Source: Kineosphaera sp039812485 (GTDB taxonomy: Bacteria; Actinomycetota; Actinomycetes; Actinomycetales; Dermatophilaceae). From it: a stretch of 52,086 nucleotides of DNA. The notes under the pieces are model-generated. The model was not told where the DNA came from and made no database searches. It was given only the letters and a program-made list of their open reading frames with translations. Below are positions 45,599 to 52,086 of this stretch, one piece after another. A program made the translations under genes and the position numbers. The first letter of the stretch is position 1. The number at the start of each line of letters is the position of its first letter. The DNA lies in NCBI GenBank assembly GCA_039812485.1, contig JBDIAP010000010.1, forward strand, positions 1 through 52,086, in the 5' to 3' direction.

Positions 45599-46771
45599 CT
45601 ACCCCCGCGCCGCGAGCACCCCGGCGATGCGCTCGATGATCTGCTCCAGCACCGGCAGGGGCGTGCCGAAGTTGAGACGGGCGAAGCCGCGGGCGGCGTC
45701 GCCGCAGGCCGGGCCGGGGGTGAGCACGACGTCGGCCTGTTCGCGGATGACGGCGGCCGGGTCGTCGCCCAGGCCGGTCTCGCGGAAGTCGAGCAGGGCG
45801 AGGTAGGTGCCCTCGGGCTCGACATACCCCACTCCGGGTAGGCGATCGGCGACGAGACCCGTCAACGCCTTGCGGTTGCGGTCGAGATAGGTGACGACCT
45901 GCCCGAGCCACGGGTCGCCCTCGTCGTAGGCGGTGATGTTGGCGATGATGCCCGGCAGCGATGCGCCCTGCTCGATCCAGCGCCCGGCCCGCACCCAGGC
46001 CTGCCGGTGCTCGGGATTGCTGAAGACGATCTGCGCGCACTTGAGGCCCGGCAGGTTGAAGGTCTTGCTCGCCGAGGTTGCCGTGATCGTGTGCGCGGCG
46101 GTGCGCTCGTCGATGCTCGCGTAGGGCACATGCACAGGCCCGCCGGGGTAGATGAGCGGAGCGTGGATCTCGTCGGAGAAGACGAGTCCACCCTTGGCGT
46201 CGACGACGTCGGCGATGGCGAGCTGTTCGTCGCGCGTCAGCACCCGCCCGATGGGGTTGTGCGGGTTGCACAGCGTCAGCAGCTGTGCTCCGCGGTCGAA
46301 GGCGGCGGCGAGCGCGTCGAGGTCGTAGCTCCACCGGTCGCCGTCGCGGGCCATCGGCACCTGGATGATCTCGCGATCCCACCAGTCGGGCAGCAGCAGG
46401 AACGGCATGTACGCCGGCGTCGGCACGATGACCGCGCTGCCGGGCCGGGTGTAGGTCTCGATGATCTGGCCCATGCCGGCGAGCACGTCGGGGATCGGGC
46501 GCACGTGCGCCGGGTCGAGCGTGGCGCCGTAGCGCCGCTGGGCGAAGCCGGCGTAGGCCCGTCCGAGATCGTCGATGAGCGTCGGTGGCGTGTAACCGAA
46601 TCGGGCCTGGTCGACGACCTCGTGGAGCGCCCGGGTGATCGGCTCGGCGATCCCGAAGTCCATCTCGGCGATCCACGCCCCGAGCGTGCCCGGATGGGTC
46701 GTCCACTTGGCGCAGCCCGCGGCCCGCAGCGATTCGACGGTGATGGCGTCCCAGCGCGAGATGAAGTCCAT
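45599..46771 (-). CDS. MalY/PatB family aminotransferase (cystathionine beta-lyase)
   Basis: 390 residues. Fold type I PLP enzyme: WIAEMDFGIAEPITRALHEV and FGYTPPTLIDDLGRAYAGF are diagnostic of MalY/PatB. LTLCNPHNPIGRV is followed by VFSDEIHAPLIYPG with the Asp that holds PLP, and TSASKTFNLPGLKCAQ carries the Schiff-base Lys. These enzymes cleave cystathionine or cysteine S-conjugates, giving thiols, pyruvate and ammonia. ATG 46771 has a weak ribosome-binding site; GTG 46795, with AAAGG 4 nt upstream, would add eight residues. It converges on pflA with 22 bp between. Confidence 0.9.
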   Translation of the reverse strand: MDFISRWDAITVESLRAAGCAKWTTHPGTLGAWIAEMDFGIAEPITRALHEVVDQARFGYTPPTLIDDLGRAYAGFAQRRYGATLDPAHVRPIPDVLAGMGQIIETYTRPGSAVIVPTPAYMPFLLLPDWWDREIIQVPMARDGDRWSYDLDALAAAFDRGAQLLTLCNPHNPIGRVLTRDEQLAIADVVDAKGGLVFSDEIHAPLIYPGGPVHVPYASIDERTAAHTITATSASKTFNLPGLKCAQIVFSNPEHRQAWVRAGRWIEQGASLPGIIANITAYDEGDPWLGQVVTYLDRNRKALTGLVADRLPGVGYVEPEGTYLALLDFRETGLGDDPAAVIREQADVVLTPGPACGDAARGFARLNFGTPLPVLEQIIERIAGVLAARG

Positions 46772-46825
46772 GCCGCCAGTGTCCCGCGTCGCCACGAGCC
46801 TTTAGGCCCGGGCCCGCCGATCACA

Positions 46826-46937
46826 GGCACTAACGTCGTACATCAACCACTGGTCGACCCTCACCGGGCACATGCTGACCTGCGGCGATGGAGGCACAAC
46901 GACTGTCAACCCTGGGTTGATGTACGACGTTAGGGCC
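46826..46937. repeat. 112-bp element with 23-bp inverted terminal arms
   Basis: Left arm 46826-46848 and right arm 46915-46937 are inverted copies matching at 22 of 23 bases; the core CTAACGTCGTACATCAACC is identical. Inside the right arm TCAACCC-T-GGGTTGA (46906-46920) is itself a perfect palindrome, and the left arm has the related TCAACC-ACT-GGTCGA. The 66-bp centre has no ORF. No flanking target duplication was seen. It lies upstream of the malY-type gene. Either a small miniature transposon-like element or a paired operator. Confidence 0.7.
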
Positions 46938-47011
46938 TCGGGCTCGGCTCGAGCTGCCCGAGGAGGTGGCCAGGGCGTCGCGACGAGCCGCGAACCGGTG
47001 CCTACGGGGTG

Positions 47012-48742
47012 TCAGAGCAGCGTGACGCGCCCGATCGGCACCGACAGCCCCTGCATCGGCCCCGAGGCCATCGTCACGTAGACGGCGCCGTCCCTGGTCA
47101 GACGCCCGCCGGCCCGCGCTGCCGCCGCACGCGTCAGCCGCACCGTGCGCACCGCGACCCAGCGTCCCGAGGCGTCCAGCCGGTAGCCGGTCTGCGCCCC
47201 CTTCGCGAGCGTCACCGGCCGCGCCGGCTCGTAGGCCAAGGTGTCGCGCACGCCGACGACGAAGGAGCGCCGCGGCAACTCCGCGACCCACGAGCCCTTG
47301 AGCGTGCCGGAGTCGATGCGCAGCCACACCCCCGGCCGCCCAGCGACCCACGACCGCCGACCGACACGCACCTGCTGCGAGCGCGGCAGCGTGACGGTGC
47401 GCACCGACGCGACCCGCCCGTCGGCCCGCCGCTGCACGACCGTGTGCTGCACCCCGGCGAGATAGCCGGTGCCACCGAGGTAGTCGCGCGGCGCGTCCGC
47501 CTGTAGGCGATCGGCCGCGCGCACGAGGTCACGGCTCCCGGTGAGCCGGTAGAGGGTGAGCAGCTGGCTGATGTGGATGCCGTGGTAGCTCTCGCTGTGC
47601 ACGTCGTGGGCGAGGCAGTAGCGCGACGTGCGCCCCGGCACGCGGATCCCGGCCAGGTGCACACGCGTGGCCTGGAGTCCGCCGAGGAAGACCGCGCGGG
47701 CCCGGCTGTCACGCGTCAGCCACCAGTAGTCGTAGACCCCGAAGAGCGCGAAGTTGTGGCCGTTGAAGGCCCGGTCGGTGTGCGTGCCGGCGTACTCCTC
47801 GAACCACAGCAGCCCCGAGGAGTCGACCTGCACGGTCCACGGCACCTTCGCCGCCTTGGGCTGCAGGAAGCTGACGAACGTCGCGTCGGCCGCCGCCTTC
47901 CAGCGAGGCTGCCCCGTGATCTCGTAGAGGGCCACGAACGCCGACAGCGCCTCGCCCTGGGCCATCGCCGAATACCAGGGCGCCGTGAGGGTCAGGTCCT
48001 TGCGCCCGTGCAACGGGAAGTCGAACCGGTAGGGGAAGTAGAGCGCCCCGCGGGAGCGCACGGCATACGACAGCATGCGCTCCCCGTGCTTGACGGCCTG
48101 GTCCCGGTAGGCGACCCCACCCCCGTTGCGGTAGCTGGAGGCCCACGCCAGGATGTGGCTCGCCTGCACGACGGGGTGGTTGTGCAGGCGCCCGCCGCGG
48201 GAGTACATGACGATGCCCTTGGCGTCGTGGGGCCGGTTCGCGCTGGTCAGGTCCGTGACACCCGCCGCGGCGTAGGGGCGCCGTGACACCGCGACTCGCG
48301 CGGGGACGTCGAGGCCGATGCGGAACGCACGCAGCGCCGAGCCCGGCACGCGGGTCGTGCGGCCGGGGACCGCGAGCGCCGGCACGACGGCGCGAGTCGT
48401 CAGGGAGTCGCCGTCGACCTCCGACCGGCCGTCCTCCGCGGCGCGCATGCCGAGGTCGGGGTCGGCCGCGGCGTCGAGCAGGGTCGCGATCGTGGCCGTG
48501 GCGCCGGGTGCGCCCGCCACCGGCGAGTCGCCCGAGTGCCCGGAGCCGGAGCCCGACCCCGAGGCCCCGCCTGCTGTGGCGAGCGGCGGCGTCGGGGCCG
48601 GCGCGACGCCCCCGGCGCGGGGAACCATGCCCGCCGCGGCCGCATCGGCGAGGCTGGCGGTCGCGACCTCGAACGCCCCCGCGCTCACCGACAGCGTCAA
48701 CGCGCCGGCCAACAGGCCGGCCACGACGGTGCGCCTGCGCAT
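47012..48742 (-). CDS. Secreted D-glucuronyl C5-epimerase-like protein
   Basis: 576 residues from ATG 48742, with GGAGGG 4 nt upstream. A signal peptide (RTVVAGLLAGALTLSVSAGA) and a Gly/Ser/Pro-rich linker to about residue 95 come first. Residues about 170-420 match the glucuronyl C5-epimerase C-terminal alpha/alpha-barrel: HPVVQASHILAWASSYRNGG, TAPWYSAMAQGEALSAFVAL, LLWFEEYAGTHTDRAFNGHN and FALFGVYDYWWLT. In animals and some bacteria this domain epimerises uronic acids in polysaccharide; the bacterial substrate is unknown. The last 130 residues are beta-rich. A structured leader precedes the gene. Confidence 0.75.
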   Translation of the reverse strand: MRRRTVVAGLLAGALTLSVSAGAFEVATASLADAAAAGMVPRAGGVAPAPTPPLATAGGASGSGSGSGHSGDSPVAGAPGATATIATLLDAAADPDLGMRAAEDGRSEVDGDSLTTRAVVPALAVPGRTTRVPGSALRAFRIGLDVPARVAVSRRPYAAAGVTDLTSANRPHDAKGIVMYSRGGRLHNHPVVQASHILAWASSYRNGGGVAYRDQAVKHGERMLSYAVRSRGALYFPYRFDFPLHGRKDLTLTAPWYSAMAQGEALSAFVALYEITGQPRWKAAADATFVSFLQPKAAKVPWTVQVDSSGLLWFEEYAGTHTDRAFNGHNFALFGVYDYWWLTRDSRARAVFLGGLQATRVHLAGIRVPGRTSRYCLAHDVHSESYHGIHISQLLTLYRLTGSRDLVRAADRLQADAPRDYLGGTGYLAGVQHTVVQRRADGRVASVRTVTLPRSQQVRVGRRSWVAGRPGVWLRIDSGTLKGSWVAELPRRSFVVGVRDTLAYEPARPVTLAKGAQTGYRLDASGRWVAVRTVRLTRAAAARAGGRLTRDGAVYVTMASGPMQGLSVPIGRVTLL

Positions 48743-48766
48743 CGAGCCCTCCGTCCGCGACCGGAG

Positions 48767-48810
48767 GGGCCGCCTCGAACTGCTTTGTCTCTCAAAGCAA
48801 TCGGCGGCCC
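48767..48810 (-). promoter_or_regulatory. Two-tier hairpin in the epimerase-like gene leader
   Basis: Outer arms GGGCCGCC (48767-48774) and GGCGGCCC (48803-48810) enclose an inner perfect hairpin TGCTTTG (48781-48787) / CAAAGCA (48793-48799). It starts 25 bp upstream of the epimerase-like start on the minus strand. It does not match c-di-AMP (ydaO) or c-di-GMP riboswitch signatures as I remember them. Confidence 0.45.
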
Positions 48811-48959
48811 GTTCCAGGGGCTGAGGGATTCGGCCGTGCCGCGGGGCGCGGGGCGGCCCCGGAGGCGGCGGAACCACCCGCTGCCCGTTCGCGTCGGTCC
48901 CAGCGTTGAGCTCGATCGACTTTCAGCACGGCCCGCGGGCCGTAGACAGGGGCCACGAC

Positions 48960-49691
48960 ATGGCGATTCACGGAGCGCTCTTCGAGCAGTACGCCGAGCA
49001 CACTGCGCGGGAGCCGTTCGCGCGACAGAACAGCAAGCTGCTCAAGGTGACGCTCGGGCGCGGGCCGATCTGGGCGAAGGCGGGATCGATGGTCGCCTAC
49101 CAGGGCGAGGTCCGCTTCGAGAACAAGGGCTCCGGGGGTCTGGGCCGACTGCTCAAGCAGGCCGCGACGGGCGAGGGCGTGCCGCTCATGAAATGCTCCG
49201 GCGCGGGCGAGCTCTTCCTCGCCGACCAGGCCACCGATGTGCAGGTGCTCTACCTCGACAACGACATGATCTCGGTCAACGGCCGCAACATCCTGGCCTT
49301 CGACGACGCCATCGCCTGGGACATCCACCGCGTGCAGACCCGCGGCGCGATGATGACTGGCGACCTCTACAACGTGTCGCTGCGCGGCACCGGCTACGTC
49401 GCGGTGACGACGCGTGGCGAGCCGGTTGCCCTCGACGTGGCGAGCGCCCCGACCTATGGCGACCCGCAGGCCGTCGTGCTGTGGACCTCCGGGGTGCGGA
49501 TGGATGTGCGCGTCGACACCGGCGGTCTGGGCTCGATGCTGCGCGGCGGGTCGGGCGAGACGCTGCAGATGGCGTTCGGCGGCCAGGGCCACGTGCTCGT
49601 GCAGCCCTCGGAGTTCGTGCACCAGCAGGGCGGGTCCGGCGGATCGTCCGACAGCGGCGGCGGGCTGCTCGGCGGGCTGCTGCGGGACTGA
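48960..49691 (+). CDS. AIM24 family protein
   Basis: 243 residues from ATG 48960 (AGGGG about 9 nt upstream). A beta-rich protein with VTLGRGPIWAKAGSMVAYQG, LFLADQATDVQVLYLDNDMI, ISVNGRNILAFDDAIAWDIH, and FGGQGHVLVQPSEF near the end, typical of the AIM24/TIGR00266 family. The yeast namesake is a mitochondrial protein; the bacterial role is unknown. The C-terminus is a Gly/Ser tail ending GGLLGGLLRD, which could be a membrane-associating or interaction tail. Confidence 0.87.
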   Translation: MAIHGALFEQYAEHTAREPFARQNSKLLKVTLGRGPIWAKAGSMVAYQGEVRFENKGSGGLGRLLKQAATGEGVPLMKCSGAGELFLADQATDVQVLYLDNDMISVNGRNILAFDDAIAWDIHRVQTRGAMMTGDLYNVSLRGTGYVAVTTRGEPVALDVASAPTYGDPQAVVLWTSGVRMDVRVDTGGLGSMLRGGSGETLQMAFGGQGHVLVQPSEFVHQQGGSGGSSDSGGGLLGGLLRD

Positions 49692-49782
49692 CCCCAGCTG
49701 ACATCGCGGCGCCGACCCTGCGGAAGGGGCGGCCCCTGCGGAAGTGGCGGCGTCGCGTCGGCGGCGGGGAGGCCGGGGCAGG

Positions 49783-50493
49783 TCAGAGTTCGTCGACCAC
49801 GCGGGGCCGCGGGGTCAGCGGCACGTCGAGCGGCACGGTGTCTCCCGGCCGGACCTGCTCGACACGGCCGAGCGCGGAGGGGTGCCGCGGAGCGCTGATG
49901 TCGAGCACGTGCAGCGGCACGATATATCTGGCCTCGTCGCGGCCCGACCAGCGGTCGAGTGCGCTGAACCGCAGCCGCCGCGTCGGCAGGGTCGCCCGCC
50001 ACAGCCCGACCGGCCGGTCGAGCACGAGAGTGAGGTAGTCGGCGGCGTCCTGCGCGCGGGCCCGCGAGCGCGACCAGACGAGGTCGCCGGCGCTCCAGAG
50101 CTCGAGCTCGACGGGCTCCCCGGGGCCGGGCACGTAGCTGCGCTCCGACCCGAAGAGGCGCAGCCAGTCGAGCATCGACCGCTGGTAGCGAGCCCCCGTC
50201 CCGAGGAAGAAGCACGTCTCCGGCACGTCGGCGAGCACCCCGGACAGGTCGAGCGCATCGCGATCGAAGAGCTCGAAGAGCAGGCGCACCCGCGGCTCAT
50301 GGCCGTCGTGGATGCCCGTGAGGTAGTCGTGCAGGCGCTCCGCCGGGTAGTCGGCCCCGGCAGCGACGGCCTCGCGCACCTCGACCTCGAAGCGATCCTC
50401 GAGCGCCTCGCGGATGTGTTCGATGGCCTGCAGCCCGCGCAACTGGCGCGCGACCTCCTCGGCGGCCTGAGCGCTGTTGGCCGGCTCGTTCAC
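49783..50493 (-). CDS. Hypothetical protein (236 residues)
   Basis: GTG 50493 is chosen for the G-rich AAGGGGGG just upstream; the frame stays open another 16 codons. The protein has an N-terminal helical part (AAEEVARQLRGLQAIEHIRE), a middle with LFELFDRDALDLSGVLADVP and SMLDWLRLFGSERSYVPGPG, and a beta-rich end with LTLVLDRPVGLWRATLPTRR. It is soluble, with no signal peptide. No family is recognised. It converges on the AIM24 gene; the 91-bp gap contains AGGGGC-G-GCCCCT (49725-49737), a weak shared terminator. Confidence 0.65.
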   Translation of the reverse strand: MNEPANSAQAAEEVARQLRGLQAIEHIREALEDRFEVEVREAVAAGADYPAERLHDYLTGIHDGHEPRVRLLFELFDRDALDLSGVLADVPETCFFLGTGARYQRSMLDWLRLFGSERSYVPGPGEPVELELWSAGDLVWSRSRARAQDAADYLTLVLDRPVGLWRATLPTRRLRFSALDRWSGRDEARYIVPLHVLDISAPRHPSALGRVEQVRPGDTVPLDVPLTPRPRVVDEL

Positions 50494-50673
50494 GATCCCC
50501 CCTTGTCTGCCGCCCGCTGGATGGCGGCCGTGGCCCGTCATCGTAGGACGAGCGTCCAGGTGCGGTGGCGACCCACAGCCCGGCGAATAACCTGAGCACG
50601 ACCTTTGTCGTCGCTGCCTTCACACCCGAAGCGACGTGGATTGATCGCGCATCGAGGAATGCGTCGAGTCGCT

Positions 50674-50687
50674 ATCGCCAGGGCGAT
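50674..50687. promoter_or_regulatory. Palindrome overlapping the -35 position of the 50708 gene
   Basis: ATCGCC (50674-50679) and GGCGAT (50682-50687) are perfect arms 2 nt apart, centred about 15 bp upstream of the -10 hexamer. CGCAT...ATGCG arms at 50648-50663 lie just upstream. A repressor site is likely if these are real. Confidence 0.4.
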
Positions 50688-50695
50688 GCAACGCT

Positions 50696-50701
50696 TACCG
50701 T
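50696..50701 (+). promoter_or_regulatory. -10 element for leaderless mRNA of the 50708 gene
   Basis: TACCGT, then CGTGAT, then ATG 50708. The 6-nt gap puts the first base of the transcript on the start codon. Confidence 0.55.
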
Positions 50702-50707
50702 CGTGAT

Positions 50708-51064
50708 ATGACGTTCAGCCCCGACGACGAGGAGAACCCGCCGGGCTACTACAGCACGGTCAGCCACCCCAGCCCGGGGTCGTCGCTGCCCGACCCGCCC
50801 GGGCCGGTGGCGCGCATCGTCATGCGCGTGCTGGGTGTCGTCTTCCTCCTCGTCGGCGTCGCCCTCGTCGCCTACTTCGTCTTCGGGCTGGTCAACGAGC
50901 CGCCGCCCGCCACCGCCGCGCGCAGCTTCACGATCGGACGCTACCTCGCGGCGATCGCCATCCCCGCGCCGTTCGTCGCGATCGGCTATGTGCTCGTGCG
51001 CCACGGTGGCGACGCGCCCCGCCGGGTGCTGCGCCGGGGGCGCAGCCCGCGCGATCTGTGGTGA
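50708..51064 (+). CDS. Small membrane protein of unknown function (118 residues)
   Basis: A Pro/Asp-rich cytoplasmic start (MTFSPDDEENPPGYYSTVSH) is followed by two membrane helices, about residues 37-62 (MRVLGVVFLLVGVALVAYFV) and 77-96 (YLAAIAIPAPFVAIGYVLV), and an Arg-rich tail. No family is recognised. The gene is preceded by a leaderless-type promoter and a palindrome, so it seems individually regulated. It converges on the LigD polymerase gene with 51 bp between. Confidence 0.65.
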   Translation: MTFSPDDEENPPGYYSTVSHPSPGSSLPDPPGPVARIVMRVLGVVFLLVGVALVAYFVFGLVNEPPPATAARSFTIGRYLAAIAIPAPFVAIGYVLVRHGGDAPRRVLRRGRSPRDLW

Positions 51065-51115
51065 ATCCAGTCGTGGATTGCGGTCGGGATATGCGGCCGC
51101 ATTCACTGCTGCGGT

Positions 51116-52072
51116 CTATCCCTCGTCACTCGGCGGTGCCGACAATCCCCGGGCCTCGTCGCGCTCCGCCCATTCGAGCAATTCGGCGATGTCATAGACG
51201 CATCCGTCGATGCCGTCGGTGAGATCACCGAGGCGTGCATAACGCGGCGGCATCGTCAGCATCGTGAAATCGTCGGGTTCGCAGTCGTCGACCTCGTCCC
51301 ACGTGATCGGCGCCGAGACCGTCGCGCGCGGCGTGCCGCGCACCGAATAGGCCGCGGCGATCGTGTGGTCGCGGGCGTTCTGGTTGTAGTCGACGAAGAG
51401 CGCCGCGGGGTCGCGGTCCTTGCGCCACCACGCGGTCGTCACGTCCTGCGGCGCGCGCCGCTCGACCTCGCGGGCGAAGGCCAGCGCCGCCCTCCGCACG
51501 TCGGCGAACCCGTGGTCGGGGGCGATCCGCACGTAGACGTGCAGGCCGCGGCCGCCGCTCGTCTTGGGCCAGCCCGTCGCGCCGAGGTCGGCGAGCACCT
51601 CGCGGGTGACGCCCGCGACGCGCTGCACGCGCGCCCAGTCGCACTCCGGGCCGGGGTCGAGATCGATGCGCCACTCGTCGGGGCGCTCGACGTCAGGTCG
51701 TCGGGAGTTCCACGGGTGGAACTCGACCGTCGACATCTGCACGGCCCAGATCACCGACGCGATCTGCGTGACGCACAGCTCGTCGGCGGTGCGGTGGTAG
51801 CGGGGGAACGTGACGCGCACAGTCTCCAGCCACGGCGGCGCCCCGTGCGGCACCCGCTTCTGGTGCACCTTCTCGCCCGCCAGGCCATCGGGGAAGCGGT
51901 GCAGCATGCACGGTCGCTCCCGCAACGCCCGCACGACGCCGTCCTGCACCGACAGGTAGTAGTCGACGAGATCGCGCTTGGTGAGGCCGAGTTCGGGGAA
52001 GTAGACGCGGTCGGGATTCGAGATGCGCACCTCGTGGGCACCGGCCGGTACGACGATCGCGGGCGTCGGCAT
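51116..52072 (-). CDS. LigD-type NHEJ DNA primase-polymerase domain protein
   Basis: 318 residues, a stand-alone polymerase domain (the PolDom of LigD). VRISNPDRVYFPELGLTKRD opens the domain; FHPWNSRRPDVERPDEWRID leads into DLDPG, which carries the two metal-binding Asp residues. TSGGRGLHVYVRI and FVDYNQNARDHTIAAAYSVR complete the family pattern. In mycobacteria PolDom fills gaps at double-strand breaks together with Ku and ligase; neither of those is in this window. It starts at ATG 52072 next to the window edge. Confidence 0.92.
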   Translation of the reverse strand: MPTPAIVVPAGAHEVRISNPDRVYFPELGLTKRDLVDYYLSVQDGVVRALRERPCMLHRFPDGLAGEKVHQKRVPHGAPPWLETVRVTFPRYHRTADELCVTQIASVIWAVQMSTVEFHPWNSRRPDVERPDEWRIDLDPGPECDWARVQRVAGVTREVLADLGATGWPKTSGGRGLHVYVRIAPDHGFADVRRAALAFAREVERRAPQDVTTAWWRKDRDPAALFVDYNQNARDHTIAAAYSVRGTPRATVSAPITWDEVDDCEPDDFTMLTMPPRYARLGDLTDGIDGCVYDIAELLEWAERDEARGLSAPPSDEG

Positions 52073-52079
52073 GGCGGCT

Positions 52080-52085
52080 ACGCTA
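52080..52085 (-). promoter_or_regulatory. -10 element for leaderless LigD-polymerase mRNA
   Basis: On the minus strand TAGCGT is followed by 7 nt and the ATG at 52072. The -35 region lies outside the window. Confidence 0.45.
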
Positions 52086-52086
52086 A

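Noticed and set aside
46826..46937. Insertion-sequence remnant
   Set aside because: No transposase fragment inside or nearby and no target-site duplication; kept only as an inverted-repeat element.
48743..48900. c-di-AMP (ydaO) riboswitch upstream of the epimerase-like gene
   Set aside because: The conserved ydaO and c-di-GMP-I core sequences that I know are not present; only unassigned hairpins are.

Overview
The window is very GC-rich (about 70% by eye), with GTG and TTG starts, 4-nt ATGA/GTGA gene overlaps, and many genes whose start codon sits 5-7 nt after a TANNNT -10 hexamer (leaderless transcripts). Together with the gene set (LtrA, DUF4921, DUF368, baeRF3, MocR, stand-alone LigD polymerase domain, MalY) this indicates a high-GC actinobacterial chromosome. 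Order Micrococcales, such as the Intrasporangiaceae or Dermacoccaceae, is my inference and is not proven here. I found no rRNA, tRNA, transposase, phage gene or CRISPR array.

Layout. 1-5480: the end of a Gly-rich protein, an LtrA membrane protein, a family III CoA-transferase, a DUF4921 (GalT/HIT-like) protein and a divergent intracellular polyhydroxybutyrate depolymerase closed by a 20-bp-stem hairpin. 5780-12640: an ECF sigma factor coupled to an O6-alkylguanine methyltransferase, a spermidine-synthase-like membrane protein coupled to a gamma-glutamylcyclotransferase-fold protein, a short DNA polymerase I with a small conserved partner, and an unrecognised acidic protein. 12877-17495: a DUF368 (PopT-type) lipid-carrier transporter, a class V aminotransferase, and an IclR regulator divergent from cardiolipin synthase across a 28-bp palindrome. 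17769-21736: a baeRF3 protein, a NarL-type two-component system and a divergent universal stress protein. 21775-25254: DUF1697, HAD phosphatase, an integral membrane protein, and a VOC protein.

25458-29689 encodes a polypeptide that fuses an exported alpha/beta hydrolase to an ABC ATPase, overlapping its permease gene. After it come a Kef-type antiporter and an EamA exporter divergent from a MocR regulator. 34101-41685 holds a secreted GH26-like glycosidase and a five-gene Dpp/Opp-type peptide importer. The importer's binding-protein gene appears frameshifted twice near its 5' end. 41812-45576 carries a VOC protein and a pyruvate formate-lyase/activase pair (anaerobic pyruvate cleavage). 45599-52072 has a MalY/PatB lyase, a 112-bp element with 23-bp inverted arms, a secreted glucuronyl-epimerase-like protein behind a structured leader, AIM24, two uncharacterised proteins and a LigD-type primase-polymerase.

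Most genes are core or housekeeping-type accessory genes. The items most worth a second look are the hydrolase-ABC fusion, the double frameshift in the importer, the 46826-46937 inverted-repeat element, the leaderless promoter set, and several unassigned operator-like palindromes. I see no clear sign of a wholly new defence or metabolic system.
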